In this document: positions 10,782 to 21,661 of the stretch, one piece after another | How positions within the stretch are numbered: position 1 is the stretch's first letter | Layout of the letters: each line of letters begins with the position of its first letter | NCBI RefSeq assembly: GCF_900095205.1 | Contig: NZ_LT606951.1 | Span: 1,488,001 to 1,552,000 of the forward strand | Reading direction: 5' to 3' | From: Polynucleobacter necessarius | Lineage (GTDB): Bacteria > Pseudomonadota > Gammaproteobacteria > Burkholderiales > Burkholderiaceae | DNA length: 64,000 nucleotides | Position numbers and translations under genes: made by a program | Notes under the pieces: model-generated | Databases searched by the model: none | What the model saw: the letters and a program-made list of their open reading frames with translations, nothing else | Told to the model about the DNA's origin: nothing

Positions 10782-11400
10782 GTGAGCAAAAAAATAAACA
10801 ACTCGCTCTCGTCATTGATTTAAATGTATGCGTTGGGTGCCATGCGTGCGTAACGTCTTGCAAGGAGTGGAATACCTCTGGATCGGCAGGCCCCCTCACT
10901 GATCTCAATGCCTATGGGGCTAATCCAAGCGGCACCTTCTTCAATAGGGTTCAAACTTTTGAAGCGGGAACCTTTCCAAACACCCAGACTGTTCACTCTC
11001 CTAAGTCATGCCTACATTGCGAAGAATCTCCTTGTGTTCCTGTTTGCCCTACAGGCGCAAGCTACAAACGCAAAGAGGATGGCATTGTTCTTGGGCCTGT
11101 CCTTATGGCACTCGTGAACTCGATCAAGAACGTCAGGTGATGACAAAATGCACTCTCTGTGTAGATCGCATCTATAGCGAGACTTTGCCGGAAGCCGAGA
11201 AAAAACCTGCATGCGTTCTCGCCTGCCCTACAAGTGCACGTATTTTTGGCGATGTTCATAATCCAGAATCTGCAGCTAGCAAAGCAATCGAAGAATATTC
11301 TGGCTATGCATTGATGCCTGAATGGGAAACCCAACCTGCTAATCACTATTTACCGCGCTCCATCATGGAAACCATTGATGCTGCAAGGAATGACAAATAA
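10782..11400 (+). pseudogene. soeB: Iron-sulfur subunit of the molybdoenzyme (SoeB-like), frameshifted with an internal deletion
   Basis: The electron-transfer subunit, normally holding four [4Fe-4S] clusters. The GTG start at 10782 has GGGGGAG ahead of it. A frameshift in the first codons (A7 run near 10788-10794) precedes the first cluster motif CVGCHACVTSCKEWN. The second, CLHCEESPCVPVCPTG, is intact. After KRKEDGIV near 11089 the frame jumps directly to ACPYGTRELD. The segment that should carry the third cysteine cluster (a DYDKCIGC-type stretch) is missing, so this is a deletion rather than a simple frameshift. The fourth motif, CTLCVDRI with CVLACPTSARIFG downstream, is intact to TAA at 11398-11400. 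Loss of a cluster motif would abolish electron flow even if the frame were repaired. Confidence 0.82.
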
Positions 11401-12337
11401 TGCGTCCACAATTTTCAATCATTTTCTTCACTACATTAGCCGGCATGGCTCAGGGCCTTCTATTTTTTATAGCCCTCTCTAATCTTTACAGCCAAGCAAC
11501 CCCCAATGCATTTCTTACCCATCTTGCGCTACCAGTAGCTTTCATCCTCCTGGGTCTTAAGGCTTAGTTGCTTCATTCTTTCACCTAGGCCATCCAGGGC
11601 GAGCCTGGCGGGCTGCAATGATGTGGAAAACATCCTGGCTCTCAAGAGAGGTGATTGCACTACCAGCACTCATGGGCGTCACCTTAATTGCTTACTTTTA
11701 TGCCGCTACTAGCCAAGTGCCGCAATGGTTATGGGTAGCACTCCTCATCACTACCTTTGCGCTATGGATTTGTACCGCGAAAATCTATCAATGCATTCGG
11801 TTTATTCAAGAATGGCCACACCCCTCCACCCTCACGAACTTTATCCTTTTAGGCATGACTTCAGGATGGCTTTTGCTTAAACTGCTCATCGCTCTATGGA
11901 GAGACGATGCTGCGCAAATGATTGATGCACCCCTATCGATCATTGCTTTCGCACTTTTATTTCTGTCATTTAATCTGAAACCTTGGATGTGGAGACGCAA
12001 TCGTGACCTCAAGCCAAAATCCAATCTTGCTTCAGCAACTGGCATTAAGGGTACGAATATCCGCCAAACCTCGATGGGTTTAATGGGCGGTAGTTTTAAT
12101 ACGCACGAGTTCTTTCATTATCAAACCGATCAAGTGATTGCTAATATCCGCAAAATTATTTTGCTTTGTGCATATGTAATCCCAATGGTATTGATAGCAT
12201 ATGCGATCATATCCCCCAATATGTTGGTTATCGGCTTAGCATTGTTCATCAATTACTTAGGCTTACTTGCTGAAAGATGGATGTTCTTTGCCGAAGCAAA
12301 TCACCCGCAAAATTTGTATTACCAAAGAGTTTCTTAA
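11400..12337 (+). pseudogene. soeC: DmsC-like membrane anchor subunit of the molybdoenzyme (SoeC-like), frameshifted
   Basis: The ATG at 11400-11402 overlaps the previous stop. About 50 residues are open (MRPQFSIIFFTTLAGMAQG, a first membrane segment) before a TAG at about 11566-11568. Skipping bases near 11560 restores the DmsC signature FFHLGHPGRAWRA, and the frame is then open from about 11618 to TAA at 12335-12337. The remainder has six or seven further hydrophobic segments. The protein would anchor SoeAB to the inner membrane and pass electrons to quinone. Only one lesion region is visible, fewer than in soeA. It completes a three-gene molybdoenzyme operon. Confidence 0.8.
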
Positions 12338-12349
12338 ACCTGCCTGTCC

Positions 12350-12919
12350 ATGGATCAATTCGCTGAACAACTGATTCACGGTAGAGCTCATATTTCTCCT
12401 AAAAGATTAGGGAATCCAGGACCTACACTAGCTCAAAAGGAAACCATACTCTTGGCAGCTAATGCTGCTCCTGATCATGACAGAATGCTTCCATGGCGTT
12501 TTATTGAGATCCAGGAAAGTAGTCGCGCAAGCTTAGGTAAAGCCTTCAAACAGTCATTATTGGATCGCGATCCAGATGCCACAGATATACAACAGCAAGA
12601 GGCCTATGAAAAAGCTTTCCGTGGCCCCTTGCTTTTATTGGCTATAGCAAATTACCAAGATCCAAATGACGACATCAGCAAACAAGAAAAACTCATTTCT
12701 CTTGGTTGCGCAATTCAGAACATCCTCTTAAGCGCGTATGCCTATGGATTTGGCTCGGGGCTATCTAGTGGTAGAGCCCTTCAGAGTGATCGCATCCGAT
12801 CACTATTTAAACTCACAAAAGATGAAGAACCCATTTGCTTTATTACGATTGGCACTGTGCAAAAAAATAAGCCCGGTCGTATTCGGCCGAGCTTATCTGA
12901 GTACTACTCTATTTATTAA
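12350..12919 (+). CDS. Nitroreductase-family flavoprotein
   Basis: An open 189-residue FMN-dependent nitroreductase fold protein. Visible landmarks are AANAAPDHDRMLPWRFIEI near residues 45-63, the FRGPLLLLAIANYQ strand, and the ILLSAYAYGFGSGLSSG segment that in this family contacts the flavin and dimer partner. It resembles the minimal YdjA type. It follows soeC by 12 bases and so was probably the last gene of the iclR-pta-soeABC transcript. Its substrate is unknown; there is no obvious link to sulfur oxidation. A GC-rich inverted repeat near 12868-12897 lies inside the 3' end of the coding region. Confidence 0.8.
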   Translation: MDQFAEQLIHGRAHISPKRLGNPGPTLAQKETILLAANAAPDHDRMLPWRFIEIQESSRASLGKAFKQSLLDRDPDATDIQQQEAYEKAFRGPLLLLAIANYQDPNDDISKQEKLISLGCAIQNILLSAYAYGFGSGLSSGRALQSDRIRSLFKLTKDEEPICFITIGTVQKNKPGRIRPSLSEYYSIY

Positions 12920-12923
12920 GTGA

Positions 12924-13334
12924 TTACTTAAGCACTTCCACGGTTTGATTTTTAGTATCGATCCGCACGCGCTCACCACTAGCAATCGCCTGAGTAACAT
13001 TGCAATCAAAACCACTTAACATTGGTATGCCAGCATGGGCTGCACTTTGAGCCAAGATCGGATTAACTGCATTAAAAATAATGGCCGATGGACACAGATT
13101 TCTAGATTTCATTTCATACAGCATCCAAGCGCTAGCTACACCACCCTTAGCGGCATCTAACACCAAAATCTTATCTTTATAGAACTAACCAAATAACTTA
13201 TGAGCTGGACGGGAAAAAACACCCTTCAGTCGATCTAAATCGTAGCGCGCTGAAAATCCATCTGATGCACTAAGGCATTCGCCCTCAATACTCTCACCAT
13301 GAGCATGTTTTGCCTTGAAAATTTTTCCACTCAC
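12924..13334 (-). pseudogene. Aconitase X swivel (small) domain protein, nonsense mutation
   Basis: The DUF126/aconitase-X swivel subunit, which pairs with the large catalytic subunit. A GTG start at 13334-13332 overlaps the stop of the large-subunit gene, so translation was coupled. The reading frame encodes SGKIFKAKHAHGESIEGECL and then FSARYDLDRLKG. A TAG at 13185-13187 (probably from CAG) interrupts it after HKLFG. The rest is open in the same frame: VLDAAKGGVASAWMLYEMK, IFNAVNPILAQSAAHAGIPM. Apart from the one nonsense codon the sequence looks normal. It is convergent with the nitroreductase gene, four bases away. Confidence 0.85.
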
Positions 13335-14562
13335 TTTAATCTCCCTGTTACCGCAGCTTGTACGCAGTCTTCCATAGAGGCCAGCATTGGTGTGTAGCCA
13401 TAGCCACCTAATATATTCACAATCTTTGCGCTATTCGTCGCCAAGGCCTTCCATCCATTGGTCTCAGCAATTTCTCTTGCATAGGACTGATAGAAGCACA
13501 TTCCAGAAAATACGGTTCCTCCAGCACCTTCAATCATTTCGGTATAACCCATTCGATCCGAATCTGGCTTTACTTGTGGGCTTGTCATGGCCAATAGTGG
13601 CTTAATGAATTTCTTACCATTGCATAACTCAGCCATGCTCTTCATTTCCATAAGACTTAATTGCGGCGCAGAAAATACCACCACATCAATTTCCTCCGCA
13701 ATGCGATAGGAGTTTTGTAAACCCATTACCTCTTCTTTGGTAATGAGGATTTCGGGTAAATGCAAGCACTCCAAATCTCGCGCTTGCAGCGCTTTCGGCG
13801 TAATGCCTAATACATGAAATAAAGCAGTAGAACCAAAGCTGGCCATCGCCGCCCCGAAATGCTTCATAGCATCGGATCCAGGATGACCTTCAATTCCCTC
13901 TAAAACGGGAACCGACCAATAATTGCCTGATTTCTTACCAATCAACCCTCCCAATACACTCCACTCATTCAGAGTCTGAGGAGTCCATGAAGTCTTGAAA
14001 CGATGAGTTGGCTTGCGATGCTCATCTTGATAGCCATATCGCGGTGTTCTGCTGGTGAGACCAGCGGCCAGCGCTGAAGGGCCACCTTCAAAGTTAGAGC
14101 GAGCACCACAAACACTGTTTAAATAAATCACCACTCCTGTGTCACCAAACGCTAAATGCTCGCCATACACAGGAGCCATAATCGTTTGGTAATTAATGCA
14201 GATATCAGTCATCGATACACCCATCTTCACAAATGCATCGATTGCTTGTCTTTCGAGTTCCAGCATTTTTTCAGTTTGACCCAACTGTTTTGCTTTAGTG
14301 AAGTCAGTACCCCTAAGACCAGTGATAGTCGGTATACGAACCATACAATCTTGCGGTGCATTTTTGGCTAGGGGCCTGCCAACCACTCAACGCCTGCCTC
14401 ACCAAGACTCTCAGTATCAGCCATGATGTGAGCCTGAGATACGGGCACTAAATCTTCAGCGCCAAAAAATTCGCCTACCTTGATTTGATGTTGAATAGCG
14501 GTTTGCCTAGCTGGTCCAAACTCACCAGCTAGCATTGCCTTTTCTTCTGCGTTCAGCTTCAT
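13331..14562 (-). pseudogene. Aconitase X catalytic (large) subunit, single frameshift
   Basis: AcnX-family hydro-lyase (DUF521). Bacterial members with known activity dehydrate cis-3-hydroxy-L-proline; others act in different pathways, so the substrate is unassigned. The N-terminal 60 residues start at ATG 14562 (MKLNAEEKAMLAGEFGPARQ) and end with GEAGVEWLAG. A frameshift near 14375-14380 then leads into LAKNAPQDCMVRIPTIT. The remaining 340 residues are open to TGA at 13331-13333. Family features include the conserved CINYQ segment, GEHLAFGDTGVVIYLNSVCG, NFEGGPSALAAGLTSRTP and GHPGSDAMKHFGAA. The gene lies 19 bases after a Bug binding protein, which suggests uptake and dehydration of a small organic acid or amino acid. 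Confidence 0.87.
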
Positions 14563-14581
14563 GTTTTTCTCTTATCTACCA

Positions 14582-15566
14582 TTAATCAATAGTGGCACCA
14601 GAATCGCGAACTACTCTAACCCATTTTGCAATCTCACTAGTTTGAAAATTAGCCAAACTTTCTTTGAAATCTACATTTGGTTGTACGCCTAAATTTCCCA
14701 AGCGCTTTTTGAAGGCAGCCGATTGAGCTACTTTCTCAGTATCCACCCTCAGTTTTTTAGTAATTGAATCTGGCAATTTTGCAGGACCAAATAATGCCCA
14801 CCAGGCTGTTGATTCAAACTGGGGATAACCCAATTCAGCTACTGTGGGTACATTGGGCAATAAAGGGGAGCGCGTCTTACTGGTAACCGCTAAAGCCCGT
14901 AGTTTTCCAGAAGTAATGTGTGACAATACAGATTGAATCGGATTAAATGCCGAGGGTATCTGACCACCAACCAGATCCGTTACTGCAGGCGCACTTCCTT
15001 TATAAGGAATATGCTTGAATTTGACTTGAGCAGTTAACTCAAACAAGGCTGCTGTTAGATGCCCAGGCGTTCCATTGCCAGCAGTTCCATACGGCTATCG
15101 TGTCTGGCTTTGCGCGTGCTTCTGTGATTAATTCGGAGAGCGTTTTAATACGATCACTTGAGTTGACCACAATCACTACTGGCGCTGTTGCCACCAAAGC
15201 AATCGGGGTGAAATCCTTCGTCATGTCATATGGCAACTGCTTATATAGACTGCCGTTGATTGCATTCGTGCCGACAGTACCCATGAACAAGGCATAACCA
15301 TCAGGAGCTGATTTGGCTACTAGATCTGCACCAATCGATCCGCCAGCCCCACCTTTATTCTCAATGACGATCTGCTCCTTTAGACGATCACCCAATAGGA
15401 GCGCCAAAGGTCTAGCAACAATATCGGTTGGCCCACCAGGAGGAAAAGGAACAATCAATCTGATGGGCTTGCTTGGATAGGCATCTGCTACTACGTTACT
15501 AGACAGCAGTAAGAAGCTAAGGCAGACTGAGAAACGCTTAAGAACTTTAAGTGCTAGGCCATTCAT
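14582..15566 (-). pseudogene. Bug/TctC periplasmic binding protein, single frameshift
   Basis: Starts at ATG 15566 with a signal peptide (cleavage near VVADAYP) and the family motif RLIVPFPPGGPTDIVARPLA. The second hallmark GAGGSIGADLVAKSAPDGYA is present, slightly further on. One extra G near 15093 changes the frame at DTIAVWNC; removing it gives YGTAGNGTPGHLTAALFEL and an open frame to TAA at 14582. The C-terminal part carries KHIPYKGSAPAVTDLVGGQ and LPNVPTVAELGYPQFE. It is upstream of, and probably co-transcribed with, the aconitase X genes. Ligand unknown. No TctA or TctB membrane components are in the window, which is common for Bug proteins in Burkholderiales. Confidence 0.88.
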
Positions 15567-15658
15567 ATTTCAAACCTCAGCAAAGTATGAATGGAATGAG
15601 TCTAGCGTAAAAGAAAAAGTCCAGCTAAACCGGACTCTTTCTTTACTCTCATGATTGC

Positions 15659-16560
15659 TTATACGTAATCTTTATATTTATCCAAGAAACGCACTGGCTT
15701 AGACAAAGCATTACGACGGAATGGGTCCTCAAGTTCACGAGCACACATAATCTCGATCACACAAGTCTTACCTTCCTTCATCTGCATATCGATAGCCTTC
15801 TTGAGTGCTGGACCTACCTGATCCAACTGGTCGACCACAATACCTTCCGCACCCATTGATTGCGCAAGTCCTGCAAAACTCGGGCTCTCTAGCTCACCAG
15901 CTACAAAGCGCCGGTTATAGAAGTCAACCCGGTTCTTCTTCTCAGCGCCCCACTGACGGTTATGGAACACAATAGCGGTCACCGGAATATCGTGACGAAC
16001 CGCAATCAGAATCTCGACCATACTCATCGCCCAAGCACCATCTCCAGCGTAAGCAATCGCAGGACGATTAGGAGCAGCGGCTTTAGCACCAATAATTGTT
16101 GGTAGCGCATAACCGCAGTTACCAAAACTCATTGGGGCAAAAAGCTACGTGGCTTTTCAAAACGGAGGTAACTATTGGCAACGGAGTTGATATTGCCAAT
16201 ATCAGTAGACGCTATGACGTCAGCAGGCATCGCTTTTTCAAGCTCACGCAATACTTGACGTGGGTGCAAGTAATGACCACCTGTAGGAGTCACTTCTTTC
16301 TTCTGCTCTTCAATCATATCCAAGCTGAATGGGTCTTTTTCGTGAGTCCACTCATCCAACTCTTTTTCCCATGCCGCTTTTTCTGCTGCAATTGTTTTAG
16401 CGCGCTCTGCTTTAGTAGCATCACAGGCCAAGGTCTTGCCTTCCAAACGCTTAGTTAAGACAACTGCTGCAGCTTTGGCATCACCACAAATTCCTACTAA
16501 AATTTTCTTTACCAGACCAAGCATCTTGTTATCAGCATCAATCTGAATGATCTTTGCATT
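15659..16560 (-). pseudogene. xsc: Sulfoacetaldehyde acetyltransferase, C-terminal half only, frameshifted
   Basis: Xsc is a thiamine-diphosphate enzyme that cleaves sulfoacetaldehyde with phosphate to acetyl phosphate and sulfite. The surviving part begins at AKIIQIDADN near 16558 and ends in the family's C-terminus RFLDKYKDYV. The diphosphate-binding region is recognisable (IAYAGDGAWAMSMVEIL), as is VFHNRQWGAEKKNRVDFYN. A frameshift near 16130 splits the two halves at the conserved MSFGNCGYALP. Family members are about 600 residues; only the last 300 or so are present. The first half, including the conserved glutamate region that activates the cofactor, is gone. At 16555-16562 the sequence runs into a Bug gene fragment on the other strand, so one large deletion removed both 5' ends. 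Confidence 0.9.
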
Positions 16561-16945
16561 TTATGGCGGGTAACTTCCCGGCTACCAGTGGATTTGCTAA
16601 AGCAGGTCAAGCCAAGGCCTTGGCTGTTACCAGCAGCAAAAGATTGAAACAACTTCCTAATGTTCCAACCGTGTCTGAGGCCGCTATTCCTGGATTTGAA
16701 AATACCGGTTGGTATGCGCTAGCAGTTCCCATGGGAACACCTCAATTTATTATCGACAAAATTTATGTCGCTACTGAAAAGTCATTTAAAGCCCATCACT
16801 ACTGGCTAATATGGAAGCCAACGGCCTCACACCGATGATAATGAAGAGCAAAGACGTCGATTCTAAAATTCAAGCTGAATCAGCTAACTGGGAAAAAGTG
16901 ATTAAGGCAAGAAACATCCCTACTCAGCAACAAGATTTGACTTAA
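16554..16945 (+). pseudogene. Bug/TctC binding protein, C-terminal fragment, frameshifted
   Basis: Only the last third of a Bug protein remains. Homology begins abruptly at about 16557 (HFMAGNFPATSGFAKAGQA) without start region or signal peptide. The typical LPNVPTVSEAAIPGFENTGWYAL segment follows (split here only by convention). A frameshift near 16795 changes EKSFKAITTLANMEANG into a short spurious end; the correct frame then runs to TAA at 16943-16945 with IKARNIPTQQQDLT. The gene is divergent from the xsc fragment, and both lack their 5' ends. It probably encoded a sulfonate-uptake component in the ancestor, but that is a guess from position. Confidence 0.85.
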
Positions 16946-16948
16946 GTA

Positions 16949-16978
16949 CGGACAAAGATCACTTGCGATCTTTGTCCG
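16949..16978. terminator. Perfect 12-bp hairpin between convergent genes, probable bidirectional terminator
   Basis: CGGACAAAGATC at 16949-16960 and GATCTTTGTCCG at 16967-16978 pair perfectly around a 6-base loop. It sits between the stop of the Bug fragment (16945) and the stop of the desulfurase gene (16987), exactly where a shared terminator is expected. There is no strong T-run on either side, so it may be a weak or factor-assisted terminator. Confidence 0.5.
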
Positions 16979-16986
16979 CAATCAGT

Positions 16987-18590
<1,604 letters not shown>

Positions 18591-18604
<14 letters not shown>

Positions 18605-19507
18605 GGTATTTGCCAACCTCAACACCATCAAGTACTGCGAGAGCGTCATCTGTCAATACAGCCAAAGAGCAATACAAAGAAACTAAGTAGGAAGCAATAG
18701 CCTTGTTATTGATACCCATAAAGCGGACTGATAGGCCTAGATTTTGTTCACCCGGTAAATTTGGTTGATATAAACCAACTACGCCCTGCTTTTTCTCGCC
18801 AGATCTAATTAATAAAATAGAAGACTTTCCGTCTTGAATCTTCACTTTGTCTGAGGGAGCTAGCGGAACACCGCGCCAAGTCAAAAATTGACTGCCAAAT
18901 AGTCCAACCGTAGGGGGAGAAACGCCACGACGGGTGCACTCACGACCAAAAGCGGCAATAGCTTTGGGGTGGGCCAAGAAGAAACCAGACTCCTTCCAAA
19001 CTTTAGTCAATAGTTCATCTAAGTCATCCGGCGTTGGCGCGCCAGTTCGAGTCTTAATACGCTAATCAGGGGCAACACTTGCTAATAAACCATACTCAGC
19101 ATTATTGATTAACTCCCCCTCTTGTCGCTCCTTCGCCGTCTCTATAGTTAAACGCAACTGTTCGCTAGTTTGGTTATATGGACTGCTATATAAATCTGAA
19201 ATACGGGTATGTACATCTAATACGGTATTAACCGCGCTTAAAAAGTACTCACGTGGTGGAATCATAATCAACAAAAGTTTGAGGTAACACGCGCTCATTA
19301 TCACGACTAGAACAGTCTGTTAACACCTCAGATGGGTAATCACCTTGTTTAGGCGATAGATCCCCGCCTCAACAGGAACCCAGCCCAGCAACTGGGTTAA
19401 CCATCGAGGAGAAATCGTAGATAGTTGAGGTACGGTTTTGTTGCATTGGCTAATTACCGTGCTGCCAAATCACCTAATGCTGTTGGGCTTTGAATTACTT
19501 CTGCCAT
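18591..19507 (-). pseudogene. srpI: Family 2A encapsulin shell protein (SrpI-like), frameshifts and nonsense codons
   Basis: The shell-forming protein of a sulfur-metabolism encapsulin nanocompartment. The start is ATG 19507, with AGGAG six bases upstream. The first residues read MAEVIQSPTALGDLAAR, then TAA at 19454-19456 (CAA expected), then LANATK. The frame shifts near 19435 into TVPQLSTISPRWLTQLLGWV and PVEAGIYRLNKV. It shifts again near 19350 and near 19285, then is open through [25 protein letters not shown] at 19062-19064 follows SVAPD. The C-terminal 139 residues are open: RCTRRGVSPPTVGLFGSQF is split across ECTRRGVSPPTV and GLFGSQFLTW, followed by the shell-fold strand LGLSVRFMGINNKAIASYLV. 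Three frameshifts and two stops abolish the shell. Neighbours on both sides, SAT and CyD, are the standard partners. Confidence 0.9.
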
Positions 19508-19565
19508 AAATACTCCTGTAGTGGTTGATTAAAAAAAATAAATAAAAAAATATTGATCGAGCTGT

Positions 19566-20474
19566 TTAGTGCCCAAGTGTTTGTGCTTGAGAAATATTGC
19601 TATCTGGTGGAACGCTCTTGGTCAGCCAAACATTTCCACCAATAGTTGATCTCGCTCCAATAGTGATGCGCCCAAGCACAGTCGCACCCGCATAAATAAC
19701 AACGTCATCTTCAAGAATGGGGTGTCTATCGGCGCCTTTAATTAAGTTGCCTTCGTCATCCTCCGGAAAGCGCTTGGCACCCAAAGTAACGGCCTGATAA
19801 AGGCGGACATTCTTTCCTAAAACAGCTGTTTGTCCAATGACAACTCCTGTTCCGTGATCGATAAAAAACCCTTCATCAATCTGAGCACCTAGGTGAATAT
19901 CAACCCCAGTTCTTGAATGGGCAATTTCAGATATAAACCTAACTAAAAGTGGCGTGCCCAATTGATAAAGAGCATGCGCAATTCGATAGTGAATTACGGC
20001 ACTCACTCCAGGGTAACACAATAAGACTTCAGAAACGCTAGTAGCAGCGGGATCACCGCTCATTGCAGCTCGGATATCACTCACTATCAAAGCGCGGATA
20101 GTTGGAAGCTCAGCACTAAACTGGCCTGTAATTTTTTCAGCCAAGATATTAAAAGCAGCTTCTTCCTCGAGATTGCTACTTGAAGAAAAATATAAGCTGC
20201 GACGAACTTGTTCAGAAAGCTGCCTTAAGGCGATACTTAAAACATTGCCAACAAAGCAATCAATGCTTTCATCCGTAAGATCTGCACGTCTGTAGTGCGT
20301 TGGAAATAATGCTGCAAATAATCCCGCCAGAATGTCTTTTAAGACTTCCCCAGATGGGAGCTCTCGAACTTTTCCTAAATGACGGATCTTATGAGTTTCT
20401 TCTCTTGAACGACGTAAATCTCCAACGACTCGTGACAAGTTGAAAAAAGCGGGTACCTGCTGAAAATTAGACAT
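19566..20474 (-). CDS. Serine O-acetyltransferase (EpsC/CysE type) of the encapsulin operon
   Basis: An open 302-residue serine acetyltransferase that makes O-acetylserine, the acceptor for cysteine synthesis. The N-terminal half is helical. The C-terminal left-handed beta-helix contains the catalytic region SEIAHSRTGVDIHLGAQI, then FFIDHGTGVVIGQTAVLG and VRLYQAVTLGAKRFP. Hexapeptide repeats continue to TIGGNVWLTKSVPPDS. It is longer than minimal SATs, as usual for the EpsC group. It is the first gene of the minus-strand operon SAT-srpI-cyD; 58 bases separate it from srpI. SAT is a known neighbour of Family 2A encapsulins. It is the only intact member here, perhaps because cysteine synthesis still needs it. 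Confidence 0.88.
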   Translation of the reverse strand: MSNFQQVPAFFNLSRVVGDLRRSREETHKIRHLGKVRELPSGEVLKDILAGLFAALFPTHYRRADLTDESIDCFVGNVLSIALRQLSEQVRRSLYFSSSSNLEEEAAFNILAEKITGQFSAELPTIRALIVSDIRAAMSGDPAATSVSEVLLCYPGVSAVIHYRIAHALYQLGTPLLVRFISEIAHSRTGVDIHLGAQIDEGFFIDHGTGVVIGQTAVLGKNVRLYQAVTLGAKRFPEDDEGNLIKGADRHPILEDDVVIYAGATVLGRITIGARSTIGGNVWLTKSVPPDSNISQAQTLGH

Positions 20475-20624
20475 AAAACACTTGCTTAATAAGTTAACAA
20501 ATGCAATTTATGACCAAATCAAATAAATGAGAACTAAGAATTACATCTAAGCATTCCTAAATATCAATAGCAGAAATTCTTGACTCTAAAAAGTGGTTTC
20601 ACGCTTATAGTTAACACTTAAATC

Positions 20625-21206
20625 ATGACGAATGAAACTACACTGATCATTCCCGGTTTCCTTGGAAGCGAGGACGCGCATTGGCAAAGCTGGATTGAGA
20701 GACAAATTTGCTCGTCATATCGCGTGCAGCAAGAATGGGATAAACCCGGACTCTCTCACTGGGTTGAAGCAATCATTCAGGCAATTGGCTCTACCAACGA
20801 TAGGGTGTGGTTGCTAGCTCATAGCTTTGGGTGTTTGGCTGCAGTCACGGCTGGGTTAGAGCGGGCAGATAAAGTGGGCGGTGCAATGTTGATAGCTCCC
20901 GCTGATCCAGGGCGCTTTACATTACAAGGCATCAAAAACACTCAGTCAGCTGACCAAGAGAGTATTCAGGCCATGATTCCTGGCGAACCTCTTCCGTTTC
21001 CCAGTCTAGTAATCGCAAGCAGCAATGACCCATGGATGCAATCAAATAAAGCACAACTATGGAGTAGTTGCTGGGGTAGCGAATTTATTTGTTTACAAAA
21101 TGCTGGGCATATTAATGTGGAAGCAGGATTTGGCCCTTGGCCTGAGGGGCTAAATTACTTTAAGAGGTTTCAAGAAACCCATCAAAAAGCCCTCCAATAC
21201 ACTTAG
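20625..21206 (+). CDS. RBBP9/YdeN-family alpha/beta hydrolase
   Basis: An open 193-residue serine hydrolase of the small RBBP9/YdeN family. The nucleophile elbow is LLAHSFGCLA near residue 65. The catalytic Asp is probably in SSNDPWM and the His in NAGHINVEAGFGPWPEG. It is divergent from the serine acetyltransferase gene with a 150-base shared upstream region, so the two may be regulated together. The substrate of this family is unknown in most bacteria; nothing here shows what it hydrolyses. Confidence 0.82.
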   Translation: MTNETTLIIPGFLGSEDAHWQSWIERQICSSYRVQQEWDKPGLSHWVEAIIQAIGSTNDRVWLLAHSFGCLAAVTAGLERADKVGGAMLIAPADPGRFTLQGIKNTQSADQESIQAMIPGEPLPFPSLVIASSNDPWMQSNKAQLWSSCWGSEFICLQNAGHINVEAGFGPWPEGLNYFKRFQETHQKALQYT

Positions 21207-21229
21207 TACAAATTGCTAGGTGCCAATAC

Positions 21230-21478
21230 CTACCAAAGAAAAGAGGTCTGGTCGACTGATGCACCCGTATCTTCATCATTAAGGATAGCTTGAACTATTA
21301 AGTAGATGCCCCCTGCCATTCCAAATGCAATAAGGAAAATAATTGCTAGCTCGTTTGAGCTTACCCCATCATCCTTAAATACCCTCTTCAATGGCACATA
21401 GGTAAATGCCAAATTCCTTGAGAGAGCCAAGAGCGCGCATCCAATAATTGCTCCAAAAGCTGATGACAAAGAATTCAT
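21230..21478 (-). CDS. Small membrane protein of unknown function
   Basis: About 82 residues from ATG 21478, chosen because GGGAGTG lies just upstream; a longer version would start at 21511. Two hydrophobic segments are visible: [16 protein letters not shown] and [21 protein letters not shown] (split by length). A short basic loop separates them, and the C-terminus is acidic (NDEDTGAS). I do not recognise a family. It is convergent with the hydrolase gene and divergent from sbp. Confidence 0.55.
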   Translation of the reverse strand: MNSLSSAFGAIIGCALLALSRNLAFTYVPLKRVFKDDGVSSNELAIIFLIAFGMAGGIYLIVQAILNDEDTGASVDQTSFLW

Positions 21479-21661
21479 AATTACACTCCCATTGATGATG
21501 TCATTCATCATATTGAGAGACTATCGCAATTAAAACCAAGTATTTTTCATATCTATTCCTATATTTTTGATATAGAGAATCAAGATATAGATAATACTTT
21601 TTCTTTCTTTTATTCCAATCTCAAAAAGCATAAATTGATTGTTCGAAAGAAAGGAATTGCA

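Noticed and set aside
10672..11346. Minus-strand open frames across soeA 3' end and soeB
   Set aside because: They are complementary to the recognisable ferredoxin subunit and have no family-like features.
12868..12897. Rho-independent terminator at the end of the nitroreductase gene
   Set aside because: The inverted repeat lies inside the coding sequence and has no T-run after it.
16550..16565. Insertion sequence or transposase remnant at the xsc/Bug joint
   Set aside because: No terminal inverted repeat, target duplication or transposase-like frame is visible there or at the other deletion points.
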